A DNA stretch of 6,149 bases, from the NCBI GenBank assembly GCA_035761045.1, contig DASTRU010000028.1, forward strand, positions 1 to 6,149, written 5' to 3'. Positions 1 through 4,030 of the stretch are shown one piece after another (positions within the stretch are counted from its first letter, which is position 1; every line of letters starts with the position of its first letter). Source of the DNA: DASTRU01 sp035761045. Its GTDB lineage: Bacteria > Pseudomonadota > Gammaproteobacteria > Burkholderiales > Burkholderiaceae_E. Both the position numbers and the translations under genes were made by a program. The notes below the pieces were generated by a model, which made no database searches, was not told where the DNA came from, and saw only the letters and a program-made list of their open reading frames with translations.

Positions 1-395
1 CGGGCCAAGCAAACGGAACCAATACGGCCGATGGATGCTACTTAGGGCTTGAAAATGGCGAGAAGGTGATCAATCAACCCATTACCTTTGGCGGGCTTAC
101 TTATTTCTCCACCAGCAAGCCCGTGCCGCCGAGCGCGAATAGCTGTTATCGCGGGCAATCCACCGCGTACGAGTTGCCTTTGTATTGCCGGCCGCCTAAG
201 TCGCAAACGCTGATGACCGATGGCTTGCCGCCGTCGCCCGTGGTGGGGTATGTCGAGATCAACGGCAAGCTTCAACCGTTCGTGATTGGCGGCATCAATA
301 ACAAGGCGTCGTCGATCGAGGCGAAGAAGCCCGACATTCCCATTCCGTCCAAGCGCAAGCGCACGTACTGGTACCTCGACAACAAGGACCGCTAA
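1..395 (+). CDS. pilY1: PilY1-family type IV pilus tip/assembly protein, C-terminal end only
   Basis: This is the 3' end of a gene that starts before the window. The frame is open from position 3 and gives 130 residues up to the TAA at 393-395. The fragment opens with a YLGLENGEKVINQPITFGG segment. This resembles the 'YLdL..GErVv..P.i.gg.v.Ft' strand pair in the C-terminal part of the PilY1/PilC beta-propeller, followed by a Cys-containing stretch (SCYRG, LYCRPP). It ends with a basic tail and an aromatic YWYLDNKDR terminus, as PilY1 homologues often do (R-x-YWY near the end). Members of this family sit at the tip of type IV pili with the minor pilins and act in pilus biogenesis, adhesion and surface sensing. 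The GTG at 66 is internal and not a start. The calcium-binding loop and von Willebrand domain, if present, lie outside the window. The assignment rests on recalled family pattern, not on an alignment. A different beta-propeller surface protein is possible but less likely. Confidence 0.75.
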   Translation, partial: GQANGTNTADGCYLGLENGEKVINQPITFGGLTYFSTSKPVPPSANSCYRGQSTAYELPLYCRPPKSQTLMTDGLPPSPVVGYVEINGKLQPFVIGGINNKASSIEAKKPDIPIPSKRKRTYWYLDNKDR

Positions 396-412
396 CGCAC
401 GTCACGCGCGTT
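394..412 (-). terminator. Hairpin spanning the stop codons of the two convergent genes
   Basis: In minus-strand RNA this stretch folds as an 8-bp stem including one G-U pair, with a 3-nt loop that is exactly the folA stop codon UGA. The outer stem overlaps the last bases of the pilY1 TAA. In plus-strand RNA the G-U pair becomes an A-C mismatch, so the structure favours the folA transcript. Neither side is followed by a U-tract, so it is not a canonical Rho-independent terminator. It may mark or protect the 3' end of the thyA-folA mRNA. This is a weak call. Confidence 0.3.
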
Positions 413-878
413 CGTACACCACGAAATCGAACGCGAGTCCATCGGCCGAACGATGCGGCTCGCGCGAGATCTCGCGCCACGCGTCGCCCAGGGCGGGAAA
501 GTAGGTGTCGCCCGGTATGTCGGCGGCGATCTCGGTCACGATCGCGCGATGCGCGCGCGCTAGCGCGTCGATAAACAGTTGCGCGCCGCCAATCACGCAC
601 GCTTCCTCGACCTGCGCGCATAAGCGCATCGCATCGTCCAACGAGCTTGCGCGTTCGCACCCGTCATGCCGCCACTCGGCGTTACGCGTGACGACGATAT
701 TGCGACGACCCGGCAATGGGCGACCGATCGAATCGAAGGTGCGCCGCCCCATGATGATCGGCTTACCGAGCGTGACGCGTTTGAAATGCGCGAGATCCTC
801 CGGCACATGCCAGGGCAATGCGTTGTCGCGGCCAATCACGCCATTGGCCGCGCGCGCGACGACGATGGTGAGCCGCAT
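402..878 (-). CDS. folA: Dihydrofolate reductase
   Basis: This gene encodes a cytoplasmic 158-residue type I dihydrofolate reductase, close to the 159 residues of the E. coli enzyme. It reduces dihydrofolate to tetrahydrofolate with NADPH and so recycles the dihydrofolate made by ThyA. Family landmarks are all present. Met20-loop residues N19-A-L-P-W23 come first, followed by the catalytic acid Asp28 in PEDLAHFK (E. coli Asp27). The NADPH-binding stretch GRRTFDSIGRPLPGR covers residues 44-58, then V95-IGGAQLF (E. coli VIGGGRVY), and a GDTYFP motif near the C-terminus. Ile5, Asp28, Leu29, Phe32 and Thr47 match the residues of trimethoprim-sensitive chromosomal enzymes, so nothing suggests an acquired resistance allele. 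The ATG at 878 follows the thyA TGA after a single base, with only a weak GGCGGTG-like ribosome site inside the end of thyA, so translation is probably coupled. The TGA stop at 402-404 lies 6 bp from the stop of the opposing pilY1 gene. Confidence 0.97.
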   Translation of the reverse strand: MRLTIVVARAANGVIGRDNALPWHVPEDLAHFKRVTLGKPIIMGRRTFDSIGRPLPGRRNIVVTRNAEWRHDGCERASSLDDAMRLCAQVEEACVIGGAQLFIDALARAHRAIVTEIAADIPGDTYFPALGDAWREISREPHRSADGLAFDFVVYERA

Positions 879-879
879 G

Positions 880-1707
880 TCACACCGCCACCGGCGCCTT
901 GATGGCGGGATGCGGGTCGTACCCGGCGAACTCGAAATCGTCCAAGGCGTAATCGGAGATCGACGGCGGGCGGCGCTTGATGACCAACCGCGGATACGGG
1001 CGCGGCGTACGTGAAAGTTGCGTGCTCACTTGCTCGAAATGATTGCTATAGACGTGGCAGTCGCCACCTGTCCAAATGAATTCACCCACATCGAGATCGC
1101 ATTGCTGCGCGACCATGTGCGTTAGCAACGCATAGCTTGCGATGTTGAACGGCACGCCTAAAAAAATATCGGCGCTGCGTTGGTACAACTGGCAGCTTAG
1201 GCGGCCCTCGGCCACGTAAAACTGAAAGAACGCATGACAAGGTGGCAGCGCCATATTGTCGAGTTCCCCAACGTTCCAGGCACTGACGATAATGCGGCGC
1301 GAATCGGGATTGGTGCGAATCGCATGAAGCGCTTGCGCGATCTGGTCGATATGCCGGCCATCGGGCGTGGGCCACGAGCGCCATTGCACGCCGTAGATCG
1401 GGCCTAAGTCGCCATCCTCGCGCGCCCATTCGTCCCAAATCGTCACGCCGCGTTCTTGCAACCAACGCGCGTTGCCATCGCCGCGCAAGAACCACAAGAG
1501 TTCGAGCACCACGCTTTTCACGTGCACTTTCTTCGTGGTGATGAGCGGAAAGCCGCGTCGTAGATCGAAGCGCATTTGATGACCGAACACGCTGCGCGTG
1601 CCGGTGCCGGTGCGGTCGGTTTTTTCAACGCCATGCTCGAGCACATGGCGCATGAAATCTTCGTACGGCGTGGGAATAGGCGGGGATGAAAGGGCGGCGG
1701 AGTTCAT
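880..1707 (-). CDS. thyA: Thymidylate synthase
   Basis: This gene encodes the folate-dependent thymidylate synthase. It methylates dUMP to dTMP using 5,10-methylenetetrahydrofolate and releases dihydrofolate, the substrate of the FolA encoded 1 nt downstream. Translated from the ATG at 1707 it has 275 residues, against 264 in E. coli; the extra residues are a short N-terminal extension (NSAALSSPPIPTP). The core is very conserved: EKTDRTGTGTRSVFGHQMRF, LLWFLRGDGNARWL, TIWDEWA, GPIYGVQWRSWPTPDGRHIDQI, the phosphate-binding arginine pair in SRRIIVSAWN (residues 137-138), the catalytic cysteine at residue 157 in LPPCHAFFQFYV, the substrate-binding LYQRSADIFLGVPFNIASYALL, and the usual C-terminal IKAPVAV. 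An in-frame TTG at 1725 would add six residues. I prefer the ATG because neither codon has a strong ribosome site and conservation begins only around the TPYEDFM segment. Upstream, the ankyrin gene ends 44 bp away on the same strand, so thyA may be read from that transcript as well as from its own promoter. Confidence 0.97.
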   Translation of the reverse strand: MNSAALSSPPIPTPYEDFMRHVLEHGVEKTDRTGTGTRSVFGHQMRFDLRRGFPLITTKKVHVKSVVLELLWFLRGDGNARWLQERGVTIWDEWAREDGDLGPIYGVQWRSWPTPDGRHIDQIAQALHAIRTNPDSRRIIVSAWNVGELDNMALPPCHAFFQFYVAEGRLSCQLYQRSADIFLGVPFNIASYALLTHMVAQQCDLDVGEFIWTGGDCHVYSNHFEQVSTQLSRTPRPYPRLVIKRRPPSISDYALDDFEFAGYDPHPAIKAPVAV

Positions 1708-1751
1708 GACCGCATTGTCGCGCAACGCGGCCGCGCGCCCAATTCAATGAA

Positions 1752-3164
1752 CTACACGGGCGCGGCGGATTGCAACTTTGCCGCCATGGCGTCGTGGCCA
1801 AAACGGCGAGCAAGCGCCGCGGGCGTTCGTCCTTTTTTGCAAAGTAGGCTGGGGTCGGCGCCACGATCAAGTAGGAGTTGCGCGAACTCGACATTTCCCA
1901 CATCGGCGGCGCAATGCAAGGCCGTATAGCCGTCCCAGTGATCCCGTTTGTTGATCGAAACGCCATGGTTGAGCAAGCGCTCGACGATGTCGCGCGACCC
2001 CTTTTCGATCGCGACGCGAAGCGCCATCGGAAAACCAAACGAGTCGTGAACATCGGCCTTGTGTTCAAGCAAAAGCGCGATGACGTCGCGATGACCTTCC
2101 CTTGTCGCCATGACGAGCGGTGCTTCGGTACCACTGAGTTTGTTCGGATCGGCGCCATGTTCAAGCAAGGCGTGCGCGATGGCCGCGTGGTTCAGTGCCA
2201 CGGCGATATGCAAGGGCTGCTGCGCGTCCATGTCGCTTATCGCCGTGCTGGCGCCACGGCGCAACAGCGTTCTAACCATATTGAGGTCGCTGGCCTCGAC
2301 CGCCGTATGCAGCGCCGTGCGATGTCCGGCATTGAAGCTATCGATGTCGGCTTGATGGTCGAGCAACGCGTTCACGACGTGCAGATGCCCATTCTCGGCG
2401 GCGCGATGCAAAGGACGGTCGCGCATTGAATTCTCGGCGTGAACGCTGGCCTTCTTTTTAATCAGCGCGATCACTGCCGCGAGTGCTCCTTTCTCGGCGG
2501 CAAGATGCAAGGGCGTGGCCTTGTCGGCCCGGCGGATGTTGACCCGCGCGCCTTGTTGAATCAGCGCGAGCGCGGCGTCTTGGTTGCCATGCTCCAAGGC
2601 GGCGATCAAGGGCGACACGCCCGTTTTACTGCGTGTGTTCAATGAGATGTTGCAATCGGCCAAGCGTTTGAACCGCTCGCCCAACGAGATCGGTTCGGTC
2701 CCCGCGATTTGGGTTTGATCCGAAAATTCTCGGCCCACGCGCGCGATGTGATGGATCCACTGTTCGCCTTCGACGCTATTGGGGTCGTGCACGGGCACAT
2801 CGAGCACGCCGGTGCGCATTAGCGTCGTGACGCCAAAGAACGCGCGCCGATGCGTGCCCTCGACGAAGAGCGCGTCGAACGCGGCATGAAAATCCGGACG
2901 CGACGGATGCGTGCTGAGAAATTGAACGAGGGCTTGAATATTCGCCGCCGCCTCGGAGCTCACATGCATGCGCGCGGCGGCGTCCTCGTTAAGCGATAAG
3001 CCAAGCTCGCGCAAGGACTGGAGCAATTGTTGATCACGAGGCGCGGCGTGCGCTTGAACCGCACCCCCCGAAGGTGGCTGATTGGTTTGACGAACGGTCG
3101 CTTGCGCGACGGTTGCTTGCGGGGATGGCGCTAATCCAAAACAGCGCCCAATGATGCTTCGCAT
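1752..3164 (-). CDS. Ankyrin-repeat protein of unknown function
   Basis: The 470-residue product is mostly ankyrin repeats, a helical fold that binds other proteins. I count eight full repeats and a shorter C-terminal cap over about residues 180-470, in register every 31-34 residues: SPLIAALEHGN, TPLHLAAEKGA, RPLHRAAENGH, TALHTAVEASD, QPLHIAVALNH, APLVMATREGH, MALRVAIEKGS, TALHCAADVGN, TPAALARRFGH. Repeats 6 and 7 have lost the TPLH signature. Residues 1-45 are rich in Ala, Pro, Gln, Ser and Thr and look disordered. Residues 46-180 form a probably helical region that I do not recognise. There is no signal peptide, lipobox or membrane segment, so the protein is cytoplasmic or exported by a route that needs no Sec signal. 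The ATG at 3164 has only a weak AGG ribosome site 9 nt upstream. It is the only plausible start before Met66, since no GTG or TTG lies in frame over the first 40 codons. Two 60-base samples inside the gene are 55-58% GC, versus 68-73% in three samples from thyA and the cyclase (a fourth, from the cyclase, is 50%), which hints only weakly at a different origin. Confidence 0.85.
   Translation of the reverse strand: MRSIIGRCFGLAPSPQATVAQATVRQTNQPPSGGAVQAHAAPRDQQLLQSLRELGLSLNEDAAARMHVSSEAAANIQALVQFLSTHPSRPDFHAAFDALFVEGTHRRAFFGVTTLMRTGVLDVPVHDPNSVEGEQWIHHIARVGREFSDQTQIAGTEPISLGERFKRLADCNISLNTRSKTGVSPLIAALEHGNQDAALALIQQGARVNIRRADKATPLHLAAEKGALAAVIALIKKKASVHAENSMRDRPLHRAAENGHLHVVNALLDHQADIDSFNAGHRTALHTAVEASDLNMVRTLLRRGASTAISDMDAQQPLHIAVALNHAAIAHALLEHGADPNKLSGTEAPLVMATREGHRDVIALLLEHKADVHDSFGFPMALRVAIEKGSRDIVERLLNHGVSINKRDHWDGYTALHCAADVGNVEFAQLLLDRGADPSLLCKKGRTPAALARRFGHDAMAAKLQSAAPV
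1755..2627 (-). repeat. Ankyrin repeat block within the coding sequence
   Basis: About nine tandem units of roughly 33 codons encode the ankyrin repeats. They are visible at protein level (a 'PLH.AA..GH...V..LL..GA' pattern) but have diverged too far at DNA level to be an unstable tandem repeat. The periodicity is kept through to the stop codon, with a shortened last unit (KGRTPAALARRFGHDAMAAK) that probably caps the solenoid. Confidence 0.85.
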
Positions 3165-3178
3165 AAGGAGATACCTAT

Positions 3179-3208
3179 AAAAAAGCCGCGCATGAGACGC
3201 GGCTTCTT
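3179..3208 (-). terminator. Rho-independent terminator of the OmpA-family lipoprotein gene
   Basis: On the minus strand AAGCCGCG (3205-3198) pairs perfectly with CGCGGCTT (3190-3183) around a 7-nt loop, and a run of six T residues lies at 3184-3179. The stem can extend by two more A-T pairs past one mismatch. It lies 55 bp after the lipoprotein stop codon, which fits termination of that transcript. On the plus strand the stem is followed only by CTTAAG, so it would be weak in that direction. The U-tract ends 14 nt before the ankyrin ATG. Confidence 0.85.
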
Positions 3209-3229
3209 AAGTACCGTTTGCGCCGGTTT

Positions 3230-3254
3230 GCGTTCCCTAGCTCTCGGGGAACGC
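3230..3254. repeat. Perfect inverted repeat just after the lipoprotein gene
   Basis: GCGTTCCC and GGGAACGC form a perfect 8-bp stem around a 9-nt spacer, starting 8 bp after the lipoprotein TAA. No U-tract follows on either strand. It stands in series with the true terminator 22 bp further along. It could stabilise the 3' end of the mRNA, help termination, or be a protein-binding palindrome; the sequence does not decide between these. Confidence 0.5.
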
Positions 3255-3262
3255 CCGCGACC

Positions 3263-3937
3263 TTAGCGCGACCCTTGCGCGACTTGTTGCTCGCCCATGT
3301 AGATCTCGACCCGACGGTTTTGCGCGCGGCCGTAATCGCTGTTGTTGTCGGCGACGGGTTCGCGTGAGCCGCGGCCATCGATGGCTACGCGGTTTGGATC
3401 GACGCCGCGTTGCGCGAGGTAGTTGCGCACGCTGGAGGCGCGATTGATCGAGAGCGGATCGTTGATCGCATCGCTTCCAGTGCTATCGGTATGACCAATG
3501 ATGCGCACGGTGGCCGACGGGTTTTGCGTAAGGCCCGAGGCGAATTGGTCGAGGATCGGTCGCATGTTCGGCTTGATGTCGGCGCGGCCGCTATCGAACG
3601 AAAAGTCGCTCGGCACGTTGAGCTTGAGTTGGTTGTCCGCCGTCTTGGTGACGGCGACGTTCGTGCCTTGCGTGGCTTGCTCCATCTGCCGCTTTTGGTC
3701 TTCCATGCGGCGCGACCATAAATAGCCGCCCAACGCGCCCACGCCCGCGCCCACGGCGGCGCCGGTCGCGGTGCTACGGCCGCGATGCCCGCCGGCGGTG
3801 GTGGCGCCCAAAATCGCGCCGGCCGCGGCGCCGATGCCCGCGCCGGTGGCGGTGCCGCGTTGGGTGTCGTCCATGTTGGCGCAGCCGGTGCTGACCACAC
3901 CCACGATTAATGCAAGAGCGATGGCTTGGTTTTTCAT
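3263..3937 (-). CDS. OmpA-family outer-membrane lipoprotein with glycine zipper (YiaD-like)
   Basis: The 224-residue product has the same architecture as E. coli YiaD (219 residues). It starts with a lipoprotein signal peptide (MKNQAIALALIVGVVSTGC) with the lipidated Cys at 19 and Ala at +2, which favours sorting to the outer membrane. Next comes a glycine-zipper segment at about 28-74 (GTATGAGIGAAAGAILG, then GAAVGAGVGALGG) and a short charged linker. An OmpA-like peptidoglycan-binding domain spans about 105-215. Asp151 in GHTDSTG and Arg166 in LSINRASSV are 15 residues apart, as are the diaminopimelate-contacting residues of OmpA, and the domain closes with the usual AQNRRVEIYM. The protein should tether the outer membrane to peptidoglycan. 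The ATG at 3937 is chosen over an in-frame TTG at 3955 because GGAG lies 6 nt before it and it gives a normal signal peptide. It is followed by a terminator and preceded by the diguanylate cyclase 93 bp away. Confidence 0.92.
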   Translation of the reverse strand: MKNQAIALALIVGVVSTGCANMDDTQRGTATGAGIGAAAGAILGATTAGGHRGRSTATGAAVGAGVGALGGYLWSRRMEDQKRQMEQATQGTNVAVTKTADNQLKLNVPSDFSFDSGRADIKPNMRPILDQFASGLTQNPSATVRIIGHTDSTGSDAINDPLSINRASSVRNYLAQRGVDPNRVAIDGRGSREPVADNNSDYGRAQNRRVEIYMGEQQVAQGSR

Positions 3938-3943
3938 GATGGT

Positions 3944-3949
3944 CTCCAA
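3944..3949 (-). promoter_or_regulatory. Ribosome binding site that fixes the lipoprotein start
   Basis: TTGGAG ends 6 nt before the ATG at 3937. It lies downstream of the alternative TTG start at 3955 and therefore supports the shorter protein. Confidence 0.7.
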
Positions 3950-3980
3950 AAACAAAGAAATTGCCGCGGCGGATTTTGAC

Positions 3981-4009
3981 GTCGCATGCGTCGTTCCGGC
4001 GCACGCGAC
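3981..4009 (-). repeat. Strong hairpin between the cyclase and lipoprotein genes
   Basis: GTCGCGTGCG (4009-4000) and CGCATGCGAC (3990-3981) pair over 10 bp with one G-U, around a 9-nt loop, in minus-strand RNA. On the plus strand the same position would be an A-C mismatch. There is no U-tract (GTCAAAATCC follows), so it is not a canonical terminator. It sits 44 bp before the lipoprotein ATG. It may separate the two transcripts, stabilise the 5' leader, or be an operator. I could not find a convincing promoter with -35 and -10 boxes around it. Confidence 0.45.
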
Positions 4010-4030
4010 TCTTAAACGATGTTGTGTTTG

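Noticed and set aside
505..1014. Plus-strand open frame (169 codons) opposite folA and the end of thyA
   Set aside because: It spans two well-supported genes on the other strand and has no domain or ribosome site.
1715..1742. GC-rich inverted repeat and the 10-bp palindrome CGCGGCCGCG between the ankyrin gene and thyA
   Set aside because: The stem is only 5 bp of G and C in a region rich in GCG repeats, with no U-tract. Such matches are expected by chance.
1750..1800. Possible thyA promoter with TTGCAA as -35 on the minus strand
   Set aside because: The best -10 at 17-bp spacing is GTTCAT, with only three of six consensus bases, so it cannot be supported.
1878..2429. Plus-strand open frame (183 codons) opposite the ankyrin repeats
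   Set aside because: It repeats a pattern (MVEQ..DV, MQ.R) that simply mirrors the ankyrin periodicity on the other strand, and it has no convincing start.
3165..3266. Plus-strand AAGGAG at 3165-3170 with a small open frame at 3192-3266 (24 codons)
   Set aside because: The ATG is 21 nt from the ribosome-site-like sequence, too far, and the peptide crosses the terminator and the end of the lipoprotein gene. It is more likely chance.
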